A stretch of DNA of 64,000 nucleotides from Bryobacter sp. (lineage in GTDB: Bacteria > Acidobacteriota > Terriglobia > Bryobacterales > Bryobacteraceae): positions 1 to 64,000 of the forward strand of contig JALHNI010000017.1 of NCBI GenBank assembly GCA_022843605.1, in the 5' to 3' direction. Below, piece by piece: positions 17,211 through 26,081 of the stretch (positions within the stretch are counted from its first letter, which is position 1; each line of letters begins with the position of its first letter). The translations under genes and the position numbers were made by a program. The notes under the pieces were generated by a model that saw only the letters and a program-made list of their open reading frames with translations, had not been told where the DNA came from and made no database searches.

Positions 17211-18953
17211 ATGCAACGAAAATCTGGCAAAAGCTTTCTTCGCAAACTTGGGCGGGCCGCCGGCTTTGCCGCCTTGGGCTTCGCCGCCGTGGCGATCCCC
17301 CTCCACCTCTTCCTCCGCAAGCAACTCGCCAACGCCCCGGAAGACTTGCAGGAGCAAGGCTGGCCCATCCGCCTCATGCACGTCCTCTTCCGCAATCACG
17401 TGCTTCGCTGGATCGACGTCGAAGGCCTCGACAATCTACCCCAGGGCTCCTATGTGCTCGCCTCCAACCACGCCTACAAGTCCGGCGTCGACGGCTTCAT
17501 CCTTGGCCACCTGCTCGTCACCCGCGCCGGCCGCGTCCCCCGTATCGTCATCACCGCCGATAGCCGCAACTGGATCGTGCGGGCCGAACGCTGGGTCCTC
17601 CATCACTACGGCATCGCCCTCCTCGTCGGCGACCCCGCCGCCAGCCGCCGACGCCTTGGCGCCTCCGACACCATCGCCGCTTACCTCCGCGAAAGTGACC
17701 GTCACGCCGTCCTCATCTTCCCCGCCGGCCGCGCCATCGCCGATCCCGCTCTCCAACTACAGAACTGGAGCACCGGCGCCATGGTCACCGCCATGAAAAG
17801 CAACTGCCCCGTCGTCCCCGCCGCCATCGGCGGCCTCCGCCTCGACTGGACTCCCGAAACCGTCATCTTCTCCGCCATGGGCACCGATCAACTCGCCCTC
17901 AGCGAACCACCCTTCCGCATTCACGTCCGCGTCGGCCCACCCATCTACCCCACCGGCGATCCCCTGCGCGACACCGAACATCTCCGCGACGCCGTCGCCG
18001 GGCTCATGCAGCACATCCCCGGCCTCCGTCCCGCCCCCGGCGAATCCCACCCCTCCTTCGGCAAACTCACCCTCAGCGACGGCCGCACTCTCGCCTACAT
18101 GGACCGCGGCCCCCGCGACGGCATCCCTATCCTCCACTTCCACAGCTTCCAGGGTTCACGCCTCGAGCGCCTCGCCGCCCACGATGAGCTACTCCACAAG
18201 CTCAACATCCGCCTCATCTCGCCGGACCGCCCCGGCCTCGGCCTCTCCACCCCCGCCCGCGAACGCACCGTCGTCGGCTGGGCCTCCGATGTCCGCCAAC
18301 TCGCCGCCCACCTCCTCGGCCCCGGCCAACCCTTCAGCATCCTCGGCTTCTCCGCCGGCGCCACTTACGCCCTCGCCTGCGGCCAACTTCCCGGCCTCCG
18401 CGCCGTCTCCCTCGTCGGCAGTCTCGGTTTGCCCCACATGATCTCCAATTGGCGCCGTTTCTCCCAGGAAACCTGGCACATCCTCCTCTCCGCCAAACTC
18501 GCTAACTTCCGCGAAGCCACTTTCCTCCGCATCGAAACCAAGCACCGCAACCGCCTCATGAACGAATGGGAGAGCTACTTCGCCGACGTGAAACGCGGCC
18601 TCTCCGCCGACGATCAACGTCTGCTCTCGATCCCTGAAATCGAAGACTCCTTCCGCCTGAACCGTCGCGAGAGCTACGCCCAAGGTCCCGGCTACCTCCT
18701 CCAGGAAGTCCAGGCCCTCTACTCCGATCCCCGCATCGACCTCACCCAACTTGCCGCCTGCACCGTCCTCGTCACCCACGGCACCGAAGACAAAGTCGTC
18801 CCCATCGAAGTCGCCCGCGACCTCCGCTCCCGCCTCCCCGGCTGCGGCTACCAGGAACTCCCCCGCCGCGGCCACTACTTCGTCTACGACCCCGACGAGA
18901 TGGAGAACCTCCTCACCGACCTCCGCAAGGCCCACCGCGACTGCCCCGGCTAA
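17211..18953 (+). CDS. Two-domain protein: PlsC-like acyltransferase fused to alpha/beta hydrolase
   Basis: Residues ~1-260 carry a membrane-anchoring hydrophobic stretch and a PlsC-like fold: SNHAYKSGVDG stands where NHxSxxD is expected, and FPAGRAI where FPEGTR is expected. The spacing of the first motif is two residues longer than the usual H-x4-D, and the Glu of the second is Ala, so the acyltransferase half is divergent. Residues ~285-580 form an alpha/beta hydrolase with DRPGLG, the nucleophile elbow GFSAGA, the acid in GTEDKVVP and His in RRGHYF. It may remodel a membrane lipid. It is divergent from the receptor gene. Confidence 0.82.
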   Translation: MQRKSGKSFLRKLGRAAGFAALGFAAVAIPLHLFLRKQLANAPEDLQEQGWPIRLMHVLFRNHVLRWIDVEGLDNLPQGSYVLASNHAYKSGVDGFILGHLLVTRAGRVPRIVITADSRNWIVRAERWVLHHYGIALLVGDPAASRRRLGASDTIAAYLRESDRHAVLIFPAGRAIADPALQLQNWSTGAMVTAMKSNCPVVPAAIGGLRLDWTPETVIFSAMGTDQLALSEPPFRIHVRVGPPIYPTGDPLRDTEHLRDAVAGLMQHIPGLRPAPGESHPSFGKLTLSDGRTLAYMDRGPRDGIPILHFHSFQGSRLERLAAHDELLHKLNIRLISPDRPGLGLSTPARERTVVGWASDVRQLAAHLLGPGQPFSILGFSAGATYALACGQLPGLRAVSLVGSLGLPHMISNWRRFSQETWHILLSAKLANFREATFLRIETKHRNRLMNEWESYFADVKRGLSADDQRLLSIPEIEDSFRLNRRESYAQGPGYLLQEVQALYSDPRIDLTQLAACTVLVTHGTEDKVVPIEVARDLRSRLPGCGYQELPRRGHYFVYDPDEMENLLTDLRKAHRDCPG

Positions 18954-18983
18954 ATCATCCGGCTCCATGGTATGGTCTTCGGT

Positions 18984-19256
18984 ATGGCGACCACTAAAAT
19001 CACCATCACCTTGGACGACAGCCAGCTTCAGGAAATCCGGAGCCTGATCGCCGCTGGTCAGGCCGCCAACGTTTCCGCCTTCGTGAAGCATGCCGTTGGA
19101 GTGGCTCTGCTCGATGCCGCCGGATGGCAGGAGATGCTTCAAGAAGCCCTCCGCGAAACAGGCGGCTCGCTGACCCGGAGGGAGCGCGATTGGGCGGACG
19201 GAGTTCTCACCGCTCCAAACACCAAGCCGGCTACCCGGAAAAAGAAGGTTGCTTGA
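18984..19256 (+). CDS. VapB-like antitoxin (ribbon-helix-helix type)
   Basis: This is a 90-residue protein with an N-terminal beta strand and two helices (MATTKITITLDDSQLQEIRS, then NVSAFVKHAVGVALLD), as in RHH antitoxins, and a basic C-terminal tail (TRKKKVA). ATG 18984 is preferred over 18972 because it begins the strand directly. Its stop overlaps the TTG start of the PIN-domain gene by 4 bp (TTGA), the usual arrangement of coupled type II TA pairs. Confidence 0.72.
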   Translation: MATTKITITLDDSQLQEIRSLIAAGQAANVSAFVKHAVGVALLDAAGWQEMLQEALRETGGSLTRRERDWADGVLTAPNTKPATRKKKVA

Positions 19257-19630
19257 ACGGGATCACCTTCGACGCCGGCGGACTCATCGCCCTCGATCGC
19301 AATGATCGCCGAGTCATCGCCCTCCTGGCCCGCGCCAACGAACTGGGACAGCGCATCACGATTCCCGCCACCGCTCTTGCCCAAGGCCTTCGCCAACCCG
19401 CACGGCAAGCGCGCCTGAGCCGTCTCATTCGGCAGCCGGGTACCGATCTGATGCCGCTCGACGCCCGCGATGCCACTGCCGTCGGATTGCTGCTCGCCCG
19501 GACCGGCACCTCCGACATCGCCGACGCTCACGTCGTCATCTGCGCCCGGCGCGCCGGCCAACCCATCGTCACCTCGGACCCCGGCGACCTCAGGCAACTC
19601 GCACCCGATCTCTCCCTGGTCGCCCTCTAA
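19253..19630 (+). CDS. VapC-like PIN-domain toxin
   Basis: This 125-residue PIN domain begins at a TTG overlapping the antitoxin stop. Acidic metal-binding positions are visible: Asp in ITFDAGGL, Asp in the SDIADAHV helix and the TSDPGDL block near the C-terminus. The second canonical position reads TALAQGLRQ, with Gln where many PIN domains have Glu. I recall this substitution as common in a VapC subgroup, so it does not by itself imply inactivity. The expected role is RNA cleavage, restrained by the upstream antitoxin. The longer frame from 19124 overlaps the antitoxin and is not used. Confidence 0.75.
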   Translation: MNGITFDAGGLIALDRNDRRVIALLARANELGQRITIPATALAQGLRQPARQARLSRLIRQPGTDLMPLDARDATAVGLLLARTGTSDIADAHVVICARRAGQPIVTSDPGDLRQLAPDLSLVAL

Positions 19631-19661
19631 ATCACCTCCCCGCCCGGACAATCATAGAAAA

Positions 19662-20123
19662 ATGAGCGCCCCCACGCCACTCTTCCTCGAAGACCTCCAC
19701 CCAGGCCAAAAATTCCCCGGCGGCCAAGTCCTCCTCGACCTCCACCGCATGAAGGCCTTCGCCGCCGAATTCGACCCCCAACCCTTCCACCTCGACGAAA
19801 CCGCCGCCCAAACTAGCATCTTCCGCGGCCTTGCCGGCAGTGGCTGGTACACCGCCGCCCTCGCCATGCGCCAGCTCGTCGATGGCGGCCTCCCCTTCGC
19901 CCACGGTCTCATCGGCCTCGGCGGCGAGATCGCCTGGCCTCATCCCACCCGCCCCGGCGACACCCTCACCCTCGAAAGCGAAATCCTCGAAGTCATCCCT
20001 TCCCGCTCCAAACCCCAACAAGGCATCGCCCTCGTCCGCTGCACCATGACCAACCAGGACGGCAAATCCGTCTACATCTTCACCGTCAAGATCCTCGTCC
20101 ATCGGCGTCCAGTACCCAACTAG
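19662..20123 (+). CDS. MaoC-like hotdog-fold dehydratase domain protein
   Basis: This 153-residue protein has the R-hydratase/MaoC pattern: an N-terminal FLEDLHPGQKF, the active-site-like FAAEFDPQPFHLDE segment (Asp and His as in the hydratase motif), then GSGWYTAALAMRQLV and IAWPHPTRPGDTLTLE. It likely hydrates or dehydrates an acyl-CoA or a related thioester. ATG 19662 begins the domain; the upstream frame from 19470 is antisense-like overlap with vapC. It runs in the same direction as the VapBC pair and fbp but has its own 31-bp gap. Confidence 0.83.
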   Translation: MSAPTPLFLEDLHPGQKFPGGQVLLDLHRMKAFAAEFDPQPFHLDETAAQTSIFRGLAGSGWYTAALAMRQLVDGGLPFAHGLIGLGGEIAWPHPTRPGDTLTLESEILEVIPSRSKPQQGIALVRCTMTNQDGKSVYIFTVKILVHRRPVPN

Positions 20124-20173
20124 TACCAACGAGAGCAGTCCTCCCCAAGGCCCCCTGATACAATCACCACGCC

Positions 20174-21169
20174 ATGATCGTCACCGTCCAACAGCACATT
20201 GCCCACCAGCAGGATTCGATCTACCCAGGTGCTAGCGGCACCTTCTCCTGGCTGCTCTCCGGCATCACGCTGGCCACCAAGATGATCCAGGCCCGCATCC
20301 GCAGCGCCGGACTGCTCGATGTCGCCGGTGCCGCCGGCGCCACCAACGTCCAGGGCGAAGTCCAGCAAAAACTCGATGTCTACGCCAACGAAGCCCTGCT
20401 CCATTGCCTGGGCGTCCGCGACACCGTCGCTATCCTCGTCTCGGAAGAGAATGAAGAACCCGTCGCCTTCGACCGTGCTCCCGAAACCGGCAAGTACATC
20501 GTCATCTTCGATCCCCTCGATGGCTCCTCCAACATCGACGTCAACGTCAGCGTCGGCACCATCTTTTCGATCTTCCTACGCCCGGAAAAAGCCTCCAGCG
20601 TCCGCCACGCCGCCGCCCTGCAGAAAGGCGCTCAGCAAGTCGCCGCCGGTTATGTCGTCTACGGCTCCTCCACGATGTTCGTCTACACTGCCGGCCGCGG
20701 CGTCTTCGGCTTCACCCTCGACCCCAACATCGGCGCCTTCGTTCTCAGCCACGACAAAATGCGCATGCCCGACCAGGGCCAGTATTACTCCGTCAACGAA
20801 GCCAACGCCCCCAACTTCCCTGCCCCCTACCAGAGCTACCTCGGCCAACTCCGCGACGGCTCCCTCGGCCGCACCTACAGTTCCCGCTACATCGGCTCCC
20901 TCGTCGCCGACTTCCACCGCACCCTCCTCAAAGGCGGCGTCTTTCTTTACCCGCCCACCAAGTCCCATTCCAGCGGCAAACTCCGGCTCCTGTACGAAGC
21001 CAACCCCCTCGCCTTCCTCGCCGAGCAAGCCGGAGGCCTCGCCACCGACGGTTCCCGCCGCATTCTCGACATTCAACCCGAAGGCATCCACCAACGCACC
21101 CCCCTCGTCATCGGCAGCCGCGTCGAGATGGAAGCCTTTGACCGGGTGATGCGAAGCGAAAGCCACTAG
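20174..21169 (+). CDS. fbp: Fructose-1,6-bisphosphatase class I
   Basis: The 331-residue protein hydrolyses fructose-1,6-bisphosphate in gluconeogenesis. Diagnostic features are SEENEEP, the metal and phosphate site IFDPLDGSSNIDVN near residue 120, YGSSTMFVYT, the RYIGSLVADFHRTL segment and KLRLLYEANPLAFL. Length and order match the family. A -10-like TACAAT lies at 20159-20164, only 9 nt before the ATG, and there is no Shine-Dalgarno sequence, so the transcript may be leaderless. It is convergent with the epimerase-like gene, 2 bp away. Confidence 0.95.
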   Translation: MIVTVQQHIAHQQDSIYPGASGTFSWLLSGITLATKMIQARIRSAGLLDVAGAAGATNVQGEVQQKLDVYANEALLHCLGVRDTVAILVSEENEEPVAFDRAPETGKYIVIFDPLDGSSNIDVNVSVGTIFSIFLRPEKASSVRHAAALQKGAQQVAAGYVVYGSSTMFVYTAGRGVFGFTLDPNIGAFVLSHDKMRMPDQGQYYSVNEANAPNFPAPYQSYLGQLRDGSLGRTYSSRYIGSLVADFHRTLLKGGVFLYPPTKSHSSGKLRLLYEANPLAFLAEQAGGLATDGSRRILDIQPEGIHQRTPLVIGSRVEMEAFDRVMRSESH

Positions 21170-21171
21170 CC

Positions 21172-22059
21172 CTAGCGGCGGGCCTGCTTGAAGATAGCTT
21201 CGGACTTCGACTTGATTTCTTTGGCGAGCACAAAGGGGTCGGCAGACTGGTATTGGGGAAGGAAAAGCTCGACAGAGATAGGTCCGGCGTAGCCTTTCCG
21301 GGTCAGTTGGCGAATGATCTTGACGAGGGGGGCGACGCCATCGCCGGGCACCACCCGGGATTGCAGGTCGAGTAACTCGCGGGGGATCTCCGGTGTGTCG
21401 TTGAGGTGGGCATGAATGATCTCGCCGGGACGGATGAGGTCGAGATCCTCCATTTTGCTGGGGCCGGACCAGAAGTGGTAACAATCGAAGAGAATGCCGA
21501 AGTTGGGATGGGCCGTCTGCCGGTGGAGGCGAAGCGCCGTGGGGAGCGACGCCAGGAAGGTGGAGTTCCGGACGAATTCAGCCGCGACCCGGAGTTGGAA
21601 CTGCTGGGCGACGTCGGCCACGCGGCGGACGTTCTCCGGAGCGCGAGCATAGTCCTCAGCGGTGAACTTCGCCGATGCAACGCAAGGCGAATAGACAAGG
21701 GGAGCGCCAAGTTCGGCGAACTGGGCGCATCGTTTCTTGAAGGCCTCGAGGTTGGCCGCGAATTTCGGATTGGGTTCCCAAAGGCCGGTAACGCCGATGG
21801 CGCCGGAGACGACGCGGAGTCCGAGGTCGCTGACCAGCCGTTTGGCCGTGGCGAGGGAGTTGGTTTTGAGGAAATCGTCAAGCAGTCCGGCGGAGGGCTC
21901 CACCTGCTGAATGCCCGCTTTGGCCCAGCCTTCCAGCGATTTGCGGTAGCCGGCTCCAGCGGAGGTGAATTGATGCATGCTGAGGGTCATAGTGCGGAGA
22001 GCTGCTTCGAGGGGTTCGGCGGCAAGCGCGGTGAGGAGAACACTTCGGCGAGGCAGCAT
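21172..22059 (-). CDS. Sugar phosphate isomerase/epimerase-like TIM-barrel protein
   Basis: This protein of about 295 residues belongs to the xylose-isomerase-like/AP-endonuclease-2 barrel family. Typical elements are QQVEPSAGLLDDF, VVSGAIGVTGL, the LRVAAEFVRN strand, FGILFDCYHFW with metal-binding Asp and His, IIHAHLND and the late ISVELFLP strand with Glu. The N-terminus (LPRRSVLLTALAAEPLEA) resembles a short signal or Tat-like leader. ATG 22059 and 22068 are both possible starts. The substrate is unknown. It is divergent from the dipeptidase gene. Confidence 0.75.
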   Translation of the reverse strand: MLPRRSVLLTALAAEPLEAALRTMTLSMHQFTSAGAGYRKSLEGWAKAGIQQVEPSAGLLDDFLKTNSLATAKRLVSDLGLRVVSGAIGVTGLWEPNPKFAANLEAFKKRCAQFAELGAPLVYSPCVASAKFTAEDYARAPENVRRVADVAQQFQLRVAAEFVRNSTFLASLPTALRLHRQTAHPNFGILFDCYHFWSGPSKMEDLDLIRPGEIIHAHLNDTPEIPRELLDLQSRVVPGDGVAPLVKIIRQLTRKGYAGPISVELFLPQYQSADPFVLAKEIKSKSEAIFKQARR

Positions 22060-22114
22060 CAGAAACACGATATCGCTTTCTGCGGAGCACGCAGCGAGAG
22101 GGCTTTGGCCCAGT

Positions 22115-22123
22115 TGCTATAAT
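22115..22123 (+). promoter_or_regulatory. Extended -10 promoter (TGCTATAAT) for the dipeptidase gene
   Basis: TGCTATAAT matches the extended -10 consensus exactly. There is no clear -35, as often holds for extended -10 promoters. The start codon is about 80 nt downstream. Confidence 0.5.
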
Positions 22124-22204
22124 CAGGTTTCCCCGTCTTCATCGCGGCCCCAGTTGGTTTGCGGAACCACCCAATTCGTTCCGAGAAAGGGACAGGAGGA
22201 TGCA

Positions 22205-23608
22205 ATGAAAGACATCAATCGAAGGTTCATGATTGCCGGCATGACGGCGTCATCCGTCGGACTGCTGTTCCGGACCAGTGCCAGTTCCGCCCAGTCGACC
22301 GGCGACGCGGCGTTAGTCGCCAAAGCCAAGGGCATTCATGACCGGGTGCTGAAGCTCGATACGCACAACGACATCGACCCCTTGAATTTCACCCCAGAGT
22401 GCAATTACAAGATGCGGCTCACGTCGCAGGTGAACTTGCCCAAGATGGTGGAAGGCGACATGGACGTGTCGTTCATGATCGTCTACGTGGGCCAGGGTCC
22501 GCTCACTGAGGCGGGCTTTGACGGCGCCTACCAGCAGGCCATCGCGAAATTCGATGCGATTCACCGGTTGACCGAGAAGATCGCACCCGACAACTTCGGC
22601 CTGGCGCTGACGCCGGCCGATGTTCTGAAGCTGCACAAGAGGAATTTGCGCATCGCCGTGATCGGCGTCGAGAACGGCTATCCGATCGGGAACGACATCA
22701 AGCGCGTAAAAGAGTTCTATGACCGGGGCGCGCGCTACATGTCGCTGGCGCACAACGGTAACAGCCAACTCGCCGACTCGAATACGGGCGAGGCGCAGGG
22801 TTACCTCTACAACAACGGTCTGTCGCCCCTGGGCAAGGAAGTGATCGCCGAGATGAACCGGCTGGGCATCATGGTGGACCTGTCGCATCCTTCGAAGGGC
22901 GCCAACCTGGAAGCCATCCGGCTATCAAAGGCCCCGGTGATCGCGTCGCACTCGAGCGTGCGGGCGTTGGCGGACCATAGCCGCAACATGGACGACGAGT
23001 TGCTGCTGGCGCTCAAAAAGAATGGCGGCGTGGTGCAGGTGGTGGGCTTCGCGGGCTACGTGAAAGTGGATTCGAAGCAGCGCGCCGCGGCATTGACCAA
23101 ACTGCGGGAAGAGCTGTTCCCCGCCGGTTTCGGTGGTGGTGGCGGCGGTGGCCGGACGGGCGGTGGACGTGGCGCCGCAGCCAGTGCATCGCGGCCCTGC
23201 CCGGTGGAGAGCGAGCACGCGGACGCGGGCGCCCCGGGCGCCGGACGGGCGCGCGGCGGTGGTTTCCTCGCGATGCTGCCGCCCGATAAGCGCGCGGCTT
23301 ACCAGAAGGGAATGGCCGAGGTCGATGCGAAGTATCCGCCCGGACCTCGCGCCAATGTGAAGGACTTCGTCGACCACATCGACTATGCCGTGAAGTTAAT
23401 CGGCATCGACCATGTCGGCATCTCCTCGGACTTCGACGGCGGAGGCGGCATCGACGGCTGGAACAGCGCTTCCGAAGCCTTCAACGTGACGCTGGAACTC
23501 GTGCGGCGCGGCTACACTGAGCAGCAAATCGGCAAGATGTGGAGCGGCAATCTCCTTCGCGTTTGGGGCGAAGTGGAGAAAGTCGCGCAGAAACTCCAGA
23601 AAGGCTAG
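22205..23608 (+). CDS. Membrane dipeptidase, renal dipeptidase family M19
   Basis: This 467-residue zinc peptidase has an N-terminal hydrophobic or Tat-like leader (NRRFMIAGMTASSVGLLF), the first metal motif LDTHNDIDP, IGVENGYPIG, MVDLSHPS, the metal-binding ASHSSVRAL and GIDHVGISSDFDGGGGI. It should hydrolyse dipeptides outside the cytoplasm. Residues ~309-354 are a Gly/Ala/Arg-rich insertion with a run of seven Gly, not part of the catalytic fold. The ATG at 22205 has AGGAGG 5 nt upstream, which fixes the start despite a longer open frame. Confidence 0.88.
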   Translation: MKDINRRFMIAGMTASSVGLLFRTSASSAQSTGDAALVAKAKGIHDRVLKLDTHNDIDPLNFTPECNYKMRLTSQVNLPKMVEGDMDVSFMIVYVGQGPLTEAGFDGAYQQAIAKFDAIHRLTEKIAPDNFGLALTPADVLKLHKRNLRIAVIGVENGYPIGNDIKRVKEFYDRGARYMSLAHNGNSQLADSNTGEAQGYLYNNGLSPLGKEVIAEMNRLGIMVDLSHPSKGANLEAIRLSKAPVIASHSSVRALADHSRNMDDELLLALKKNGGVVQVVGFAGYVKVDSKQRAAALTKLREELFPAGFGGGGGGGRTGGGRGAAASASRPCPVESEHADAGAPGAGRARGGGFLAMLPPDKRAAYQKGMAEVDAKYPPGPRANVKDFVDHIDYAVKLIGIDHVGISSDFDGGGGIDGWNSASEAFNVTLELVRRGYTEQQIGKMWSGNLLRVWGEVEKVAQKLQKG

Positions 23609-23609
23609 C

Positions 23610-25808
23610 CTATTCGCCGCCGGCGGCCCTCTCCAGCCATTGTGCGTAGACGATGAGGGCTTCGGCGGTGAAGGCGATTTGTTCGTCAGCTTCTTTCCAG
23701 TAACGCTGTTCGATGGCTTCGCGGATGCCGGGTAGCGTTTTGACGCCATAGCCGGTGTAGAAGCCCGGAGCTTGCAGCACGTGCCGGAACCAGGGCCGGC
23801 GGGGGAGCCCATCGGCGCGCAAGAACTTCTGTTCGGCGGCGCGAAGGCGCTCATCGAGAGCGAGACGTTGGCCGGCGGTGAGCTTGGCGGGGTCCACCTT
23901 GGTGATGGCGGCGGTAGCCAGTTCAAGGCGCGCGACGGCATTCTGCAGCGGGGCGAAGTTGAGGAACGGCACTTCGCTTTCGGGCTCGGGGACGTTGTAG
24001 GGTTTGCGGGGGTCGGCGGCGAGCTTCATCGCGCCGCTGCGGATCAGTTCGTTCTTGCGGCGGGTTTCCACACGCAGGTCATCGGCAAGTTTGACGACTT
24101 CGTTCATCCAGCCGCGGACGGCCAGGGCGGTGGCTTCGACGCGAAGCGGGAGCCAATCAGCGTTGGCGAGACGGAGCATCATGCGTCCACCGAGTTGGGC
24201 GGTGGCGAGCATGTATTGGAAGTCGGGGTCGCCGAAGCGGACGTAGTGGTCGTAGGAATCGTAGTTAGAGTGGTAGCTGCCGCCGCCGCTTTCGCCGCCG
24301 AAACCGATGTTGAGGCTGGGGATGCCGAGGTGGTGCTGGAAGACGGTGTAGTCGCTACCGGAACCGAGGGGCTCGAGGTGGAAGTCAGCAGGGCGGCGGG
24401 CGACCTTGCGTGAGGCCTGCCAGCGTTCCAGCGTGGAGACGCGGGTTTGGGGATCGGTAAGGTCGCGGGCGGTTTGCGCAGAAAAGAGTTCGAGCGAAGC
24501 CGCGCCACTGACTCGAAGGAAGCCGCGCGAGGTGCCATCAGAGTTGACATAGGCGACGGCGTGCCGCTGTAACTCGGCGGCGTGAGCTTCGCCCCATTCG
24601 GTGGAACCGAGCAGCGCAGGCTCTTCGCCATCCCAGGCGAGATACACCATGGTGCGGGCCGGACGCCAACCGCTTTTGGCCAACTCGCCCACCATGCGGG
24701 CTTCTTCCATCAGGGAGATCATGCCGGAAAGCGGATCTGCTGCGCCAAAGTTCCAGCCGTCGTGATGATTACCGCGGAGGATCCACTGGTCAGGCTGTTG
24801 CGCGCCGGTGAGTTTGGCGACAACGTTATAGGTGGGGGCGAGTTTCCAGTCGAACTCGAGCTTCAGATGGACCTTGGCCGGCCCAGGACCAACATGGTAA
24901 GTAAGCGGCAGACCGCCTCGCCATTCGGCGGGTGCGACAGGACCGGCCAAGGCGCGGAGGAGCGGTTCGGCGTCGCCATACGAGATGGGCATGACGGGAA
25001 TTTTGGTGACGGTGGGAGCCTGTTTGGGGTCCGGCGCGCGGTTCTTGTCTGTCGCCGCCTGAAACGGAGTGAGCGGATCGCCGGGATAGACCGGCATGTC
25101 CATGACGCTGCCGCGCTGAGCGCCCTGGGCTGGGCGGTAAGGGCCTTGGGGATAGACGTCGCCCTGGACGTAACCGTCGTCAGCCGGGTCGGAGTAGATG
25201 AGGCAGCCGGCCGCGCCGTTCTCGGCGGCGACTTTGGGCTTGATGCCGCGCCAGGAAGCGCCATAGCGGGCGAGGACGATCTTGCCTTTGACGTCGATGC
25301 CCATTTCGCGGAGTTTGCGGTAATCGTCGGGAAGGCCGTAGTTGACGTAGACGAGGTCGCCAGTGACATCACCGTCGGTGGAGTAAGCGTGATAAACGGG
25401 CAAGTTGCCGTCTTTGATGGAACTGGTTTCGTCGCCCGCGACGGCTGGCTCTTCGATCTTGGCGGTAAAGCGGGTGGGCGCCACCATTTCAAGCAGGCGC
25501 GTTTTCGGGGTGGGGAAAAGCGGGTAGAACGTTTCGATGGTGGTTTCGAAGCCCCAGCTCTTGAATTGGGCGGCAATGAACTCCGCCACCGCCTTACTTC
25601 CCGGCGACCCCACGTGATGCGGTTTCGCCGAAAGCCGCTTCATCCACTGCTGCAGATTCTGACGGTTCAGGCCCTGATCAAATCTGGCCTCGAGTGCCGC
25701 CTCGCGTTGGGCGGACTCGGCTGTAAAACCAACCATCGGACGGGTGGGACCCTGTCCGTAAACCAACATCGAGCACACGAGCGCGGCAACAGCTTTTCGC
25801 ATGGTCAA
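23610..25808 (-). CDS. M28-family peptidase, glutamate carboxypeptidase II (PSMA)-like
   Basis: The 732-residue secreted protein has the three-part GCPII/transferrin-receptor layout: a protease-associated region (KIVLARYGASWRGIKPKVA), an M28 catalytic domain and a C-terminal helical dimerisation domain. The di-zinc site is intact: GNHHDGWNFGAADPLSG (His and Asp), WDGEEPALLGSTEW (Glu pair), VNSD (Asp) and SYHSNYDSYD (His). A signal peptide covers the first ~19 residues. It should release C-terminal residues from peptides. ATG 25802 is an alternative start. It is convergent with the dipeptidase (1-bp gap); the pair may serve peptide scavenging. Confidence 0.9.
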   Translation of the reverse strand: MTMRKAVAALVCSMLVYGQGPTRPMVGFTAESAQREAALEARFDQGLNRQNLQQWMKRLSAKPHHVGSPGSKAVAEFIAAQFKSWGFETTIETFYPLFPTPKTRLLEMVAPTRFTAKIEEPAVAGDETSSIKDGNLPVYHAYSTDGDVTGDLVYVNYGLPDDYRKLREMGIDVKGKIVLARYGASWRGIKPKVAAENGAAGCLIYSDPADDGYVQGDVYPQGPYRPAQGAQRGSVMDMPVYPGDPLTPFQAATDKNRAPDPKQAPTVTKIPVMPISYGDAEPLLRALAGPVAPAEWRGGLPLTYHVGPGPAKVHLKLEFDWKLAPTYNVVAKLTGAQQPDQWILRGNHHDGWNFGAADPLSGMISLMEEARMVGELAKSGWRPARTMVYLAWDGEEPALLGSTEWGEAHAAELQRHAVAYVNSDGTSRGFLRVSGAASLELFSAQTARDLTDPQTRVSTLERWQASRKVARRPADFHLEPLGSGSDYTVFQHHLGIPSLNIGFGGESGGGSYHSNYDSYDHYVRFGDPDFQYMLATAQLGGRMMLRLANADWLPLRVEATALAVRGWMNEVVKLADDLRVETRRKNELIRSGAMKLAADPRKPYNVPEPESEVPFLNFAPLQNAVARLELATAAITKVDPAKLTAGQRLALDERLRAAEQKFLRADGLPRRPWFRHVLQAPGFYTGYGVKTLPGIREAIEQRYWKEADEQIAFTAEALIVYAQWLERAAGGE

Positions 25809-26081
25809 CAGTGTCGCATAGGCCCTCTGTGGCCAGGTGGGCGGTCCGATGGGGATGGCTCCTTCTAGTCGCCGACTCCTCAGCCACTCAAGTCGAAGAA
25901 CCCCCAGGCCCGAGCACCAAACCCCTGCTCCTTGCGCGATTGAGTTTCCGAGGGTTAAATGGCGAGTCGTGTGTCGCGGAGTGAATCTGACATTGAACAG
26001 TCAAGCGTGATGGATTAACCTGTGAGTTTCAGGCGAATTCGTCGACCAAGAACAGTTGTTATTGAGATAAAGTTAACATTC

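Noticed and set aside
19253-19630. Inactive PIN domain because the second acidic residue is Gln
   Set aside because: The A-Q at this position is, as I recall, common in one VapC subgroup, and the other acidic residues are intact.
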